Below are positions 35,898 through 46,233 of a DNA stretch of 64,000 bases, in pieces. The stretch is from assembly GCA_027488935.1 (NCBI GenBank), contig JAIYAP010000025.1, positions 1 through 64,000 of the forward strand, written 5' to 3'. Numbering within the stretch: position 1 is the stretch's first letter; each line of letters begins with the position of its first letter. The DNA is from Saprospiraceae bacterium. GTDB taxonomy: Bacteria > Bacteroidota > Bacteroidia > Chitinophagales > Saprospiraceae. Below the pieces are notes generated by a model. It ran no database searches, had not been told where the DNA came from, and saw nothing but the letters and a program-made list of their open reading frames with translations. The position numbers and the translations under genes were made by a program.

Positions 35898-38800
35898 TTA
35901 TATTTTAACGAACCGGCCGATAAATACCTTTTCCGCATATTGTACCCTAACATGGTACAATCCTGCGGGTAAACGATGTATATTAATGGTGGCTGTAGTT
36001 GGAGCAGATGAAGCGGGTAAGTTCGTTAACCCGGTGCAATCGCGGCCCGAGATATCATATACCCGGATCGATGCAGGTTTTTCCTTCTCCGGATCAATCA
36101 GTAGGCGAATATCAGCAGCAGCGGGATTCGGTGCTATTTGGAACAAATCCACATCATCTGCAACAGTATTCGTCCCTACTACCAAACAATCATCCAAATA
36201 AATTTTACTAACAAAACCATCATAAAGTTCGGGGGTATTCACCAAGTCAGGGTTAAAATAAAATGGGGGTGTGGTTGACTCATGGCATACGGGTATTGTG
36301 TTATTCAATCCTGAACTTAGCGACCTTGTCTTTCCGCCAAATAATACAAAAAATTTATTGTTTATTGGATTTGTCCCGGTCGAAATAGTCATTCCGAAAT
36401 CAGAAATCACATTATTTACATCTCTAGACCCACCCCAATAGGTATTAAAGTTTATCACATTTTGATCATCAATAATCGTGATGACCACGTCATAACCCGT
36501 CGAAACGTAACCTGGATCGCTGGTTGACGAAAAACCATTTATTACATCATAAAAATGTTCACAATTATTTCCTTGTAAGGGGGCAAAATCATTGGATACA
36601 TATCCGGTTAAATAAACCGTATTTCCACTTGATGCCATACTATTCCCCACGCCCGATAGATTATTACCATACACCTCTATTTGCCCCTGTCCATCACTTC
36701 CTGGCCCTCCAAGGTATCGGCACCATTTCAAGGTATTGTTATTCCCAAATTTTGCAATAAAAATATCTGCATTGCCACCATTATAACTAAGATCATTTAC
36801 AAGATCGCTTGTAGAATTTCCAAATTGTAAAACAGGAAACAACTGATTCTGAGTACTATTGGTGCTCCCACTGATGACAAAATCTCCGTTTCCTAACGCT
36901 ACGATCGAATTAGCCCTTTCCGTATTATAACCACCAAAGTAGGTACTCCATGCTAAACTGCGATTTTCTGCAAAGCGCATAATAAATGCATCATACAATA
37001 AATCACCGTTATCCTTATAGCCATAAGTAGGCGTCCCAAAAGGAATATTGCTATCTCCTTGACCAAAAATCAAACCCGTAATAAGTATGTTATGGGTTGT
37101 CCGGTCTTCTGCGATGTCTGAAATTTGGTTTCCATGTAATCCTGAATTTTGGGGAGGGCTAACCAACCTTGTTGCCCAAAGCAATACATTATCGCTGTTG
37201 AACTCAGCAATATAATTATCACCATTTGTTTGTGTATGTTTGGGTGAAGGCGCCAAAGCAGGGAAGGCAAAATTGGTTCCGCTGGCCAAATTCCACGCAT
37301 ACCCCCCTACCACAATATTTCCGTTTTCCAGTACTTCCAATGCCGTTACGCCATCAATGGTACAGTTTTGATCCCCAAAAAATGTTGCCCAATTCCTTTT
37401 CCCTTCCAAACTATTGAATTTAAGAATAAAACCACGTGAAACGGCATTACTTAAAATGTCAGGGCTAAAATAGCCCGACCCAGGGTCGAAATAAGGAAAA
37501 TCTTCAGATGAAGTCCGCCCAACAACGTAAATATTATCATTTACGGCATTAAATTTTATCGCCACCCCTTCTTCTATTGTTATTCCGCTGTTATCATTCC
37601 CACCATAATAAGTACTCCAAAGTAACTTATCGGGTTGTTCAAAACACGTAATAATTGCATCTACTGCTCCCAATAATTGGCTCTGATAAGCACCAGCACT
37701 GGTTGGAAACTGAGTACTCTGGGTACTACCTGTAAAGTACATTTTACCATTGGAACCAACATCACTTCCCAGTGCAACATCATTTCCATTGTCGCCATAA
37801 TATGTACTCCAATAATTACAGGCATTTCCCAAATCTCCTCGGTCTCTACCAACCTTAATAATCAAGGTATTGTTTGTATTATAACTGCCCGTTGTAATAC
37901 TGATTTTCCCATCCGAGCCAATTGAATACGTTGGGTTCCAATTTGTTATAGGTGTTTCTGTTCCCTCAGCACTAATGGTTAGTGCTGTAGGTTGTGGCAA
38001 AATCAAATCTTCTAAAATTGTTTCTATTTTCAAACTACCATTGCTCAGTATAGAGGCAGCCGTTTTGCCGTTAAACTCCAGGCTTATATCGCTTGGGGTA
38101 CTACCAGCCTTGCAGGAAAAACGCATAAACAACCCATCGCGTCCCTGTCCAAACAAGGCATCAATATTGGGATAAAGATCAGGGAAGAGTACTTTATTAT
38201 CCAAGGGTACCCGTTCTCTACCTTCCGGGATATGCCCTAAATAGTAGTTATACTGGTAATTTTGCTCTTCCAAACCAGACGCAACATTCGGTCGTGTGTA
38301 CCTTGTAGGAAAACTAAGGTCAAGTCGAACCATCGTATCCTGTGAGGATGGAATGGTATCAATGTGAGCATAAACATAACTAATAGAATTATTGGAGAAA
38401 TACAAATTGGGATAAGTATTTCGTGCATAAAATCGCACATTATTCTCAGATGTTCCATCGGTATTGATTACCTGTCCACGGTTTTCGATAAAAGGAGCAT
38501 TCACTGCTTCGTTTGTAGGCATTATTAAGTTGTGGAGTGCATATTTAATCGTTCTGGCAGTTGCAGTAACGGTTGCACTTCCAGAACCCAATAAGCCCAC
38601 ACTTGGACCTGCCACAATGAATCCATTTGAACCGTCTGCGATTACTTGTTGAATTTCATCATTACCATTTAATGGGCCGTTGTAAGATTCGGCCCATCGC
38701 AAGGTTCCGCTATTGGAGTAATAAGCAGCATAAAAATCCTTATTCCCCTTTTTAGTTGTATATCCACCAACAAATACATCTCCACTACCAGACAACGCCA

Positions 38801-39950
38801 AATCAGCAAATTCATCATTGCCTTCTGTACCATCATATGTGTTGGCAAAAGATAGCGTACCAGTAGAGGTGTATTTGAGTAACAACGCATTCCTGTTCCC
38901 GTTTAAAGTGGTATACCCTGCGATAAATACATTTCCTGAAGCATCCACGCTAATGCGCCTTCCTGTATCATCCTGATTTGCAGAGCCATTCCAGGTTACA
39001 GTCCATACGATATTTAAGGATGGGTCAAGTTTTACCGTTTTAACATTTAAACCTGTCCCACTTCCCCCTATTGCTCCGGTAATATAAATATTGCCAGAAG
39101 CATCAACCGCTGCCGAATTAATTCGATCAATAGTACTGCCTCCCGAACTTGTAATTTTCGATCCATTGAAAGATCCATTACTTTTCCAGTAACTAAGTCC
39201 AAGAAACTCCCAATTTGAAACACTTGTCTGTGTAAAACCAGTAACAATTACTTCTGATCCAGAAATTGCAATGGTTCCTCCAACATCTACCAAAGATGCA
39301 TTATTAAAGGTCTGGGTCCATAATACCGTGCCACTGCTATTGTATCCTATGGTTACTACATCAATGTTTGTAGATGAAGTCCAAGCAGCACCTGTAACAA
39401 ATACTTCATTGTTTGAACCACAAATAATTGCGGAACCACTATCATAAGAATTTCCAGCCCCATTATATAAGACATGCCAGAGTTTGGTACCAGAAGTATT
39501 GAATTTGACAACAAATAAATCATAATTATTTGTTGAGCCATTATACGCCGAACCAGTCAGAAGTACATTCCCGGTACCGTCAAGTGTGATAGCACCAACA
39601 TAAACATCTCCATCGGTATTTACCGTAAATGAAGTGTGCCAACTTTCTGTGCCATTAGAAAGATACTTCGTGAGCAATAGACTGTGTGTGTTACTAGTAT
39701 TTAACGTAGAGCCAGCGACATAAGTCTGATTAGCGCTGTTTACCGTGGATACAACATGATTCGTAAACTCTGGATTGACCTTGGAGGACGCCTGTGTCCA
39801 TAAACGGTAAAACAAGGTTTGTGACTGTGAAAAAAGGCAACTCAATGAACAATTTAAAAATAAAATTAGGATTAAAAGGGGTAAAGACAAATTTACTACT
39901 TTCCCAGGCACTTTCGGGACATACGGATTTTGGAAAGAAAAGTCTTTCAT
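35898..39950 (-). CDS. T9SS-exported SBBP/beta-propeller repeat protein with DUF7948-like region
   Basis: 1350 residues. Hydrophobic signal segment at residues ~20-40 (LSLPLLILILFLNCSLSCLF). Two sets of SBBP-type propeller repeats, with motifs such as GNVLLTGSAYNGSTNNYDLF and WSTYYGGNDNSG, at ~residues 60-470 and 730-1240, flank a central region starting FIENRGQVINTDG (~490-720) that fits my memory of DUF7948. It ends in a type A T9SS sorting domain that is nearly identical to that of the downstream gene. Proteins of this layout are large surface or secreted proteins of unknown role. Codons are more AT-rich than in the neighbouring PKD adhesin gene. Confidence 0.87.
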   Translation of the reverse strand: MKDFSFQNPYVPKVPGKVVNLSLPLLILILFLNCSLSCLFSQSQTLFYRLWTQASSKVNPEFTNHVVSTVNSANQTYVAGSTLNTSNTHSLLLTKYLSNGTESWHTSFTVNTDGDVYVGAITLDGTGNVLLTGSAYNGSTNNYDLFVVKFNTSGTKLWHVLYNGAGNSYDSGSAIICGSNNEVFVTGAAWTSSTNIDVVTIGYNSSGTVLWTQTFNNASLVDVGGTIAISGSEVIVTGFTQTSVSNWEFLGLSYWKSNGSFNGSKITSSGGSTIDRINSAAVDASGNIYITGAIGGSGTGLNVKTVKLDPSLNIVWTVTWNGSANQDDTGRRISVDASGNVFIAGYTTLNGNRNALLLKYTSTGTLSFANTYDGTEGNDEFADLALSGSGDVFVGGYTTKKGNKDFYAAYYSNSGTLRWAESYNGPLNGNDEIQQVIADGSNGFIVAGPSVGLLGSGSATVTATARTIKYALHNLIMPTNEAVNAPFIENRGQVINTDGTSENNVRFYARNTYPNLYFSNNSISYVYAHIDTIPSSQDTMVRLDLSFPTRYTRPNVASGLEEQNYQYNYYLGHIPEGRERVPLDNKVLFPDLYPNIDALFGQGRDGLFMRFSCKAGSTPSDISLEFNGKTAASILSNGSLKIETILEDLILPQPTALTISAEGTETPITNWNPTYSIGSDGKISITTGSYNTNNTLIIKVGRDRGDLGNACNYWSTYYGDNGNDVALGSDVGSNGKMYFTGSTQSTQFPTSAGAYQSQLLGAVDAIITCFEQPDKLLWSTYYGGNDNSGITIEEGVAIKFNAVNDNIYVVGRTSSEDFPYFDPGSGYFSPDILSNAVSRGFILKFNSLEGKRNWATFFGDQNCTIDGVTALEVLENGNIVVGGYAWNLASGTNFAFPALAPSPKHTQTNGDNYIAEFNSDNVLLWATRLVSPPQNSGLHGNQISDIAEDRTTHNILITGLIFGQGDSNIPFGTPTYGYKDNGDLLYDAFIMRFAENRSLAWSTYFGGYNTERANSIVALGNGDFVISGSTNSTQNQLFPVLQFGNSTSDLVNDLSYNGGNADIFIAKFGNNNTLKWCRYLGGPGSDGQGQIEVYGNNLSGVGNSMASSGNTVYLTGYVSNDFAPLQGNNCEHFYDVINGFSSTSDPGYVSTGYDVVITIIDDQNVINFNTYWGGSRDVNNVISDFGMTISTGTNPINNKFFVLFGGKTRSLSSGLNNTIPVCHESTTPPFYFNPDLVNTPELYDGFVSKIYLDDCLVVGTNTVADDVDLFQIAPNPAAADIRLLIDPEKEKPASIRVYDISGRDCTGLTNLPASSAPTTATINIHRLPAGLYHVRVQYAEKVFIGRFVKI
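35899..36047 (-). repeat. 149-bp copy 2 of a shared sorting-domain tail
   Basis: Partner of 34416-34564; see that entry. The near-identity is confined to the sorting-domain end of each gene. Confidence 0.85.
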
Positions 39951-40014
39951 GGTTTAATAGTTTTAAGACGTGATGAGTTTATTGATTTATTTTAATTGCG
40001 CGCACAATTATTTA

Positions 40015-40022
40015 CAAAAATA
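40015..40022 (-). promoter_or_regulatory. Possible -7 box of the SBBP protein gene
   Basis: TATTTTTG on the minus strand, about 65 nt before the 39950 start. The nearest upstream TTG is 25 nt away, slightly outside the usual range. The rest of the 39951-40180 gap is AT-rich without a gene. Confidence 0.3.
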
Positions 40023-40180
40023 AAGGAAAATTACTAATGCGAAATACCAAGTATTGCTATTAACAATGTAAGTATCGTTAATTTACATTTACTTAATATT
40101 CACAAATACTATCATCTTCCAAAAAAATTGAAAGTCAAGCAGTTAGCATTCAAAAAGTTCGAGCAAGGTGTTGAAGGTGG

Positions 40181-43100
40181 TTACCGGATCAACGTAACCG
40201 ATCCCACCCGTTTTCCGCCCCAACTCGTGCCGTCCTCAAAAATCGCGCGTTTTACCTCCCAGGTATACACATCCTGCGGCATCAACACGCCTTTGTAGCG
40301 GCCGTCCCAACCCTTGCCCGGCTGTCCGTTTTGCAGGGCATCGCTGCCCGACGACCATAATAATTGGCCATAACTGGAATAAACGGCTACATTGAATTCG
40401 CGCAAACCCACGCCTTTGGGCTGAAACAAAGCCGCTTCGCCGTTTTCCAAACCGGGGGTGAAGGCGTTCGGGATGAAGATATGGTGCATCGCTTCCGGAT
40501 AAATGGGCAAAATAGTGTCGTTTGGACAACCATTTTTGCCAAAAACCGTAAGTTTTACCCATTTTACGCCATTGGAATAATACCGGTGCGTCGGGTTTTG
40601 TACTTCTGAGGTATCACCATCGCCAAAGGCCCACAACCAGCGCACAGCATCTAAGGAAAGGTCGGTGAAGGCAAATTGCCCGGATGGCGGATCGGTCGGA
40701 ATTTCTAAAAAGGAGAAATTGGCGCTCGGGCGCGGATACACCTCGATGATGTTGGGCAGCGTGATGGTGTCGAAACACACCTGGCGGTGGCTGACGATCA
40801 GGGTTGCGCCAAATTTGCCGGCATTGTAAAACGTATGGGTGGTGGCGGGCACGGAAACCGACTGGCCGCCATCGGAAAAAATCCAGGTAGCGTCGGTGTT
40901 GTTGGTTGACAGGTTTTCAAAGTTGACGGTCAGCGGCGCGCAGCCTTTTTCAGGGTCCCAGGCGAAATCAGCCACAGGTTGGGCGTAGGCGCTGAGCATT
41001 TTTTCGGTGGTATCACGGCATCCAAAGGCATTTAAAGCCGTGAGACGCACCGTATAATCGCCCGCCTCGGTGTAACTGTGCTGCGGATTGTTGAGGGGCG
41101 TTGGGCCACTGGAATCGCCGAAAGTCCATTGATATTCAATCGCATCGGTACTGTTGTTGTCAAATTGCACCACGGTGGGCAGGCCGCACAAGTTTTCTTT
41201 TTGCAGGTCAAAATCAGGAACAGGCTTGGGATGGACGGTGATGTACCGCAAAATGGTGTCGTTGCGGCAACCCAGCTGGTCGATGCCCGTCAGTTTTACC
41301 TCAAATTGTCCCGCCTGCAGGTACGTGTGCGTGGGCGCGGGACCCGATAAGGTATTGCCGTCGCCAAAATTCCAGGCGAAATAACTCGGCGCGTTCGATT
41401 GGTTCTGAAATTTTACGGTCAGGGGCACGCAACCATCGGGGGTATCAAAACTGAACCGCACATCTGGTAGCGGCAAAATGGTCACCGGACTGCTGATGGT
41501 GGTTTTGCAGCCATGCGCCGCCGAAACACCGGTGAGTACCACCATTTTGGTCCCAATACTGTCGTAAACATGGGTGGGGCTGTACAAAAACGAGGAATCG
41601 CCATCGCCAAAATCCCAAACGATACCCGAAAGCACATCTGACGAGGTATTGTTGAATTGCAAGGTATCGTTCAGGCAAAATTGGGCTTTGAAATCAAAGG
41701 ACACTTTCGGGGCCGGAAAAACCGTAATCAAGGCGGAAGTGCTGTCAAACCCACAACCATCGGCCGCTTTTTGGACTACTAAATAGGTGCCCGGCATCTG
41801 AAAAGTATGTTGCGGATTTTTGGTCCCGGAAGTATTGCCGTCGCCAAAATCCCAGGAAATCAGGGCGCCCGGCGTCGCGAAACTCGTAAACTGGGCCGTA
41901 TAAGGCTGACAACCCGCCAAATTGGGCACGTTGAAAAACGCCCGCACTTCCACCGGACGCACGGTAATATCATGTTCCAAGGTATCTGCGCCGCATACAT
42001 TGGTGGCAATCAGCCGGATGGTATAGGTTTTAAACAAGGTATCGGTGCTGTACTCCATCGGTTGCGGAATCGAATCGGTGGACGTTTGGCCATTGCCGAA
42101 ATCCCAGAAAAAAGCCGTGGGCAAACCCGCGCTGGTGTTGGCAAAAACGATTTTTCCACCGGTGCAAATGGTGTCGGTTGCGGTGCCAAATACCACAATG
42201 GGCAAAGGGCGAACGCGGATAGAATCGGTCCAGGTTTTTTCCGCGCACAGGTTTTTGGCCGTCAGGGTGACGATGTAAAAGGTGTCTTTGGAGCCGCCAG
42301 GCAACAGCAGCGGGGCCGGTGTAAAAGCGGTATCAATGGGCAAATTGCCGATTTTCCAGGCATATTGGGCCTGATAACCGTTGCTTTCGTTTTGAAAAGA
42401 CACCGAAAGCGGCGCGCAACCTTCATTTGCCGAAGGCGTAAAAAAGGCATTGGGCGGGCGGGTGACAAACACGGTGCGCGTTTTTTCATCCGTACAACCA
42501 AACTCGGTGGTGACGCGCAATTTTACGGTAAACGTGCCGGTATCGCTGTAGGTGTGCGAAGGCGCTTCCAGGCTGGAGGTTTTGCCATCACCAAAATCCC
42601 ATTCAGAGGCAAATGCGCTTTGGGAGAGGTTTTTAAATTGTATTTCCGTGCCAATGCAAGTATTCAGCGGTGGCTCAAAATCAGATTGCGGCAAAGGATG
42701 CACGGCCACTACCAGTGAATCGCGGAAACTGCAACCCAGCACGGTATCGGTGATTTGGTAATTGAGCACAAAATTGCCCACACCCGCCACAGCAGGATCA
42801 AAATTGCCGGCACTGTTTACGCCTGGTCCGATCCACACCCCGCTCGCAGCAGGGGTCGGACTGCTGAGTATAAAAGCCTGATCGGAAACACATTTGGAAA
42901 CGTCATTGCCCGCCTCCACATTGACCGAAACCACTTGAATCTGCGTGGTATCGCGGCGCTCGCAATTACCGGTTCCTCGAATGTAAATGACGGGGAAAAT
43001 GCCCCCTGCCGCCGGATTAAACACCGATCCCGACACATTTTGGCCCTGCCAGGTGCCGCCCGCAGGTTCGGCCGCAAGCGTGAGTACGCCCGAATTTTGA

Positions 43101-44767
43101 CAAACCAGGGTATCTTTTGGGGCCGTGATCTGTACCGGCGTGGCTGAAAGAATGGCAAACGTATCGGCCAAGGTCCGCGTGCCGCACACGTTGGTGGCCG
43201 ATGCGCCAATGAGGTAGGGCGTATTCGCAACCTGCAACATGACCGGAAAACTCGTTTGCAGAACGCCATTGATCGTGTATTGCACATTGGGGTCCTTGGG
43301 TATCGGAGTGTAATTTACAAAATCACATTCATCCGGCTGGGGTGCCAGTTGCAGGTTGTACAATTGCTCTACCTTGATGCTTACCTGGTCCGTGCGCAAA
43401 CAAATACCTCCGCCGCGGGTATATTTCAGGACATACAAACCCGGTGTAGTAGGGGTAAAAATGGTATTTCCGGCAGCCTGGCTGATAAATTGTCCGCTCC
43501 AAGTACCGCCCGTTGGCGCAGCGCTCAACACGATGGGCGCACTGCCTATGCATACCGTGAGCAGCGAATCGGGGGCCGTAATAGCCACATCCTGCGCGGT
43601 GAACAGGTTGAAGGTGTCGCGTTGGGTTTGGGCCCCGCATTCGTTGGTCAGGGTGGCCTCGATGGCGTACGGATTGGGTGAAATGGGCAAGGAAACCGGG
43701 AAAGTGCTGGTTTCTACCCCGTTGATCTTGTATTTTGCCCCAGGCACCAGTGGACTCGGGGTATACATTAAGACCTGACAATCATCGGGTTGCGGCGCTA
43801 AATTGAGTAAGGGCGCTTGCACGGCCTTGATTTCGATGGTTTTTTCGCTGGGGGAATTGCACAGGTTATTCACCCGCACCTTGATTGTGTACGTACCCGG
43901 CTCCAGAAAACGAATGCTCGGTTGCGGGCCAGTGGGCGCGGGCGTAGGTGGCGGAATGGAAGGCGGCCACCATTCCCAGCCTGTGGCAGGCGTAACGGTC
44001 CAGGTATAAAAAACGCCATTTTGAGAAGCTCCCGCATTTAACTTGACAATTCCGCCGCCGCCGAGGCAAATTACGCCCGAATTGCCGTTTAACGCGCCCG
44101 AATCCACTTTTACATCAGCGACCGCCGCATCAAATACAGAAACGATTTTGGTCGTCGTATCCGAACCACAACTGTTTGTAATAGAATGGGTTACGATGTA
44201 GGTTCCCTGCGTATTGTAGGTATGTGTGGTTTGGATGGAGTTTTCCAGGTTGGTGCCATCGCCAAAACTCCAATTGGAATTCCAGAAGCCCGCCGGACAA
44301 GAGCTATCGGCCAGCGCAACACTTTCGCCTGTACAAAGCACCGCATCTGCCAAAACAATGCCTGCGATGGGCGGATTCAAAATGGTTAAAATGAAAATAC
44401 TGTTGGTTTGCTGGATCGTATTGGGGGTATGGTTGGTCAGCAACGTGATGTAAAACTCCTTTTTTTCCTGACAGGTATTGTAAAAATTGGTCAGGTCGAA
44501 AGTGTGGAATTGCGGCGGTTGTGCTTGTCCACCGTTGGTTGGAATGATCGTACTGGGCGTATTATCGCCCCATTTGATCTCGTAACTGGTTATTTTACTG
44601 AGGTTTGCATACGATTGATCGAGTACGATGTTGACGCACACATTGTACGTGGGTCCAGTGGCGCACACCGTTTGCATGCCATCGCAAGGCGCAATGGTGG
44701 GGTTGTTGTTTTGGGCTTGGAGGAGGCTACCGAGGCAGCATAGGGCGATTAAAAAAGCATATTTCAT
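40181..44767 (-). CDS. PKD-repeat adhesin with type B T9SS (gliding-motility-associated) C-terminal domain
   Basis: 1528 residues from the ATG at 44767 (MKYAFLIALCCLGSLLQAQ signal peptide). At least nine PKD-type units carry W-x-F-G-D-G or close variants (WSFGDG, WDFGDG, WDFGNG, WAFGDG). The C-terminus HIFIPNAFTPGLENGEAALF ... VYSSYGQLLW ... GWDGRYKGVLMPQDVYTW is the gliding-motility-associated (CHU_C, type B) sorting domain, used by proteins such as SprB that are exported by the T9SS. PKD domains are adhesive beta-sandwiches. The PorP/SprF gene lies 73 bp upstream in the same direction, the usual partner of type B cargo. A surface adhesin for gliding or attachment is likely. Confidence 0.93.
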   Translation of the reverse strand: MKYAFLIALCCLGSLLQAQNNNPTIAPCDGMQTVCATGPTYNVCVNIVLDQSYANLSKITSYEIKWGDNTPSTIIPTNGGQAQPPQFHTFDLTNFYNTCQEKKEFYITLLTNHTPNTIQQTNSIFILTILNPPIAGIVLADAVLCTGESVALADSSCPAGFWNSNWSFGDGTNLENSIQTTHTYNTQGTYIVTHSITNSCGSDTTTKIVSVFDAAVADVKVDSGALNGNSGVICLGGGGIVKLNAGASQNGVFYTWTVTPATGWEWWPPSIPPPTPAPTGPQPSIRFLEPGTYTIKVRVNNLCNSPSEKTIEIKAVQAPLLNLAPQPDDCQVLMYTPSPLVPGAKYKINGVETSTFPVSLPISPNPYAIEATLTNECGAQTQRDTFNLFTAQDVAITAPDSLLTVCIGSAPIVLSAAPTGGTWSGQFISQAAGNTIFTPTTPGLYVLKYTRGGGICLRTDQVSIKVEQLYNLQLAPQPDECDFVNYTPIPKDPNVQYTINGVLQTSFPVMLQVANTPYLIGASATNVCGTRTLADTFAILSATPVQITAPKDTLVCQNSGVLTLAAEPAGGTWQGQNVSGSVFNPAAGGIFPVIYIRGTGNCERRDTTQIQVVSVNVEAGNDVSKCVSDQAFILSSPTPAASGVWIGPGVNSAGNFDPAVAGVGNFVLNYQITDTVLGCSFRDSLVVAVHPLPQSDFEPPLNTCIGTEIQFKNLSQSAFASEWDFGDGKTSSLEAPSHTYSDTGTFTVKLRVTTEFGCTDEKTRTVFVTRPPNAFFTPSANEGCAPLSVSFQNESNGYQAQYAWKIGNLPIDTAFTPAPLLLPGGSKDTFYIVTLTAKNLCAEKTWTDSIRVRPLPIVVFGTATDTICTGGKIVFANTSAGLPTAFFWDFGNGQTSTDSIPQPMEYSTDTLFKTYTIRLIATNVCGADTLEHDITVRPVEVRAFFNVPNLAGCQPYTAQFTSFATPGALISWDFGDGNTSGTKNPQHTFQMPGTYLVVQKAADGCGFDSTSALITVFPAPKVSFDFKAQFCLNDTLQFNNTSSDVLSGIVWDFGDGDSSFLYSPTHVYDSIGTKMVVLTGVSAAHGCKTTISSPVTILPLPDVRFSFDTPDGCVPLTVKFQNQSNAPSYFAWNFGDGNTLSGPAPTHTYLQAGQFEVKLTGIDQLGCRNDTILRYITVHPKPVPDFDLQKENLCGLPTVVQFDNNSTDAIEYQWTFGDSSGPTPLNNPQHSYTEAGDYTVRLTALNAFGCRDTTEKMLSAYAQPVADFAWDPEKGCAPLTVNFENLSTNNTDATWIFSDGGQSVSVPATTHTFYNAGKFGATLIVSHRQVCFDTITLPNIIEVYPRPSANFSFLEIPTDPPSGQFAFTDLSLDAVRWLWAFGDGDTSEVQNPTHRYYSNGVKWVKLTVFGKNGCPNDTILPIYPEAMHHIFIPNAFTPGLENGEAALFQPKGVGLREFNVAVYSSYGQLLWSSGSDALQNGQPGKGWDGRYKGVLMPQDVYTWEVKRAIFEDGTSWGGKRVGSVTLIR

Positions 44768-44840
44768 AATGAACAATTTTTGGGAAAATTGACAGGAAGA
44801 CTTGGATGAATACAAATGTTAATCGTTGATGACCAACGGA

Positions 44841-45992
44841 TTAATAAGCAAAATGCGGGCAGTCGAGTACTTTGCTGCGGTTCGATTTTTTGCCCCGGCC
44901 GCCACCTCTGCCCGCGCCATTACCCAATCCGCGGTCGCAAAAAGACTTAAAGCCCCGGAAAGCATAGCGCAAATTGAGTTCGTACACATTGTTGCTGCGG
45001 ATGCCCAGGCCACTGGCATTCACGTCCACACTCAGGCCCAGGTAAAACACATCCTTTTGTCCCCCTTGCGGCTGACTGGAAAAACCGGCCGAAAAGGTGA
45101 GGGAATTGGTGTGTTTGGCCCCTGCAAACGGCGCCCGGGAATTGTACAAACCCCCCAGGGTAAACTGGTTGAGAAAAATGACATACAAGCCTCCGGAAAA
45201 CAGGGTAAGACTTTTGCTAAAATTCAGTGGATCAGCGCCTTGCGATTCGAAGCGCATATTGGGAGAGAGGGTAATTTTACGTCCAACACCCTGCAAAAAC
45301 TGGAGTGGAATGATGGTTCCGGCGTGAAACGTGATGCGCGCGGGCACTTCTACGCCGGTTTGCAGGAAGGATTCATCGGGACCTTGCCCGAACAAACTTG
45401 CCGCGTGGTTGATCGCCAGGCCTACATGCGAGCGCAAGTTGTACATTTTGCTGCCCCGGCTTTTGATTTTACTGTCCCAGCGACGGACCAGGCCGAATGA
45501 AAAATCGTGAAAAGTCACCTTTTCGGCACCAGCCGCGACTGCCGAGCCATAAATATTGCCAAAAACGGGATCCAATTGGTCGGAAAAGGTAAGGCTGCTC
45601 CAATCGAGTCGGCGTTGGTTGTAGGTATATTTCAAGCCAACATGCCAGTTGCCGCGGGTCGTAGGCACCACATAACTGTACAAAAAGCCCGCTGAAGACG
45701 ACACCAAAGGCGCCAAACCTTCCTTCGCGTGCGTGAGCGTGAGGCCAAAGCCCGAGCGCCAGCAGGGTTCCTGCCATTCGGCGGTTGCGGCAAAAAAATT
45801 GTACCCTTTGTCGGCAGCAAGCCATTGATTGCGGGCGGAGGTGGTGAGTTGCAGCCCAGATTCCAATCCGGTAAAAGCAGGATTGAGGTAAGTTCGGTTG
45901 GCAAAAAATTGCGAGAGTGCAGGGTCCTGGGCATTCGCCGAGAGGCAAAAAAACAGGAAAGCTACACACGTTGGGACGTTGTGTAATTTCAT
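44841..45992 (-). CDS. PorP/SprF family T9SS outer-membrane protein
   Basis: 383 residues with signal peptide (MKLHNVPTCVAFLFFCLSANAQ). The opening of the mature protein, DPALSQFFANRTYLNPAFTG, is the PorP/SprF hallmark, followed by a beta-barrel-like series of strands (SARNQWLAADKGYNFFAATAEW; GLKYTYNQRRLDW). In Flavobacterium SprF is needed for secretion and surface attachment of its neighbour SprB; here the neighbour is the type B PKD adhesin, 73 bp downstream. The C-terminal tail (NGAGRGGGRGKKSNRSK) is a Gly/Arg/Lys-rich extension past the last strand, longer than usual. Confidence 0.93.
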   Translation of the reverse strand: MKLHNVPTCVAFLFFCLSANAQDPALSQFFANRTYLNPAFTGLESGLQLTTSARNQWLAADKGYNFFAATAEWQEPCWRSGFGLTLTHAKEGLAPLVSSSAGFLYSYVVPTTRGNWHVGLKYTYNQRRLDWSSLTFSDQLDPVFGNIYGSAVAAGAEKVTFHDFSFGLVRRWDSKIKSRGSKMYNLRSHVGLAINHAASLFGQGPDESFLQTGVEVPARITFHAGTIIPLQFLQGVGRKITLSPNMRFESQGADPLNFSKSLTLFSGGLYVIFLNQFTLGGLYNSRAPFAGAKHTNSLTFSAGFSSQPQGGQKDVFYLGLSVDVNASGLGIRSNNVYELNLRYAFRGFKSFCDRGLGNGAGRGGGRGKKSNRSKVLDCPHFAY

Positions 45993-46182
45993 CGGAGGCG
46001 GAAAGGATTATGACTTACCAGTCGGTAAATCAGTTGAAAATAGTTAAGTTAAAGTATAAATAAATGAAGCGCAGTGGGTATTAAAACGGATAAATCTTGC
46101 GCAAGTTAATGATATTGGGTAATTTGGTGGTGTTTTGAAGGGTTAAATTTTTATAAACCCAACATAGCAACGGGTGGTTTTT

Positions 46183-46208
46183 GAACACCGAATATCGAAC
46201 ACCCAATT
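46183..46208. repeat. Left inverted repeat flanking xisI
   Basis: 26 bp (GAACACCGAATATCGAACAC and six more). The reverse complement matches 46588-46613 at 24 of 26 positions. The two copies bracket the xisI gene and nothing else. Confidence 0.8.
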
Positions 46209-46233
46209 TCGAATGTCGAAAAATAGTTTCAAA

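Noticed and set aside
41807-42718. 303-codon plus-strand frame
   Set aside because: Antisense to the PKD adhesin; no recognisable protein.
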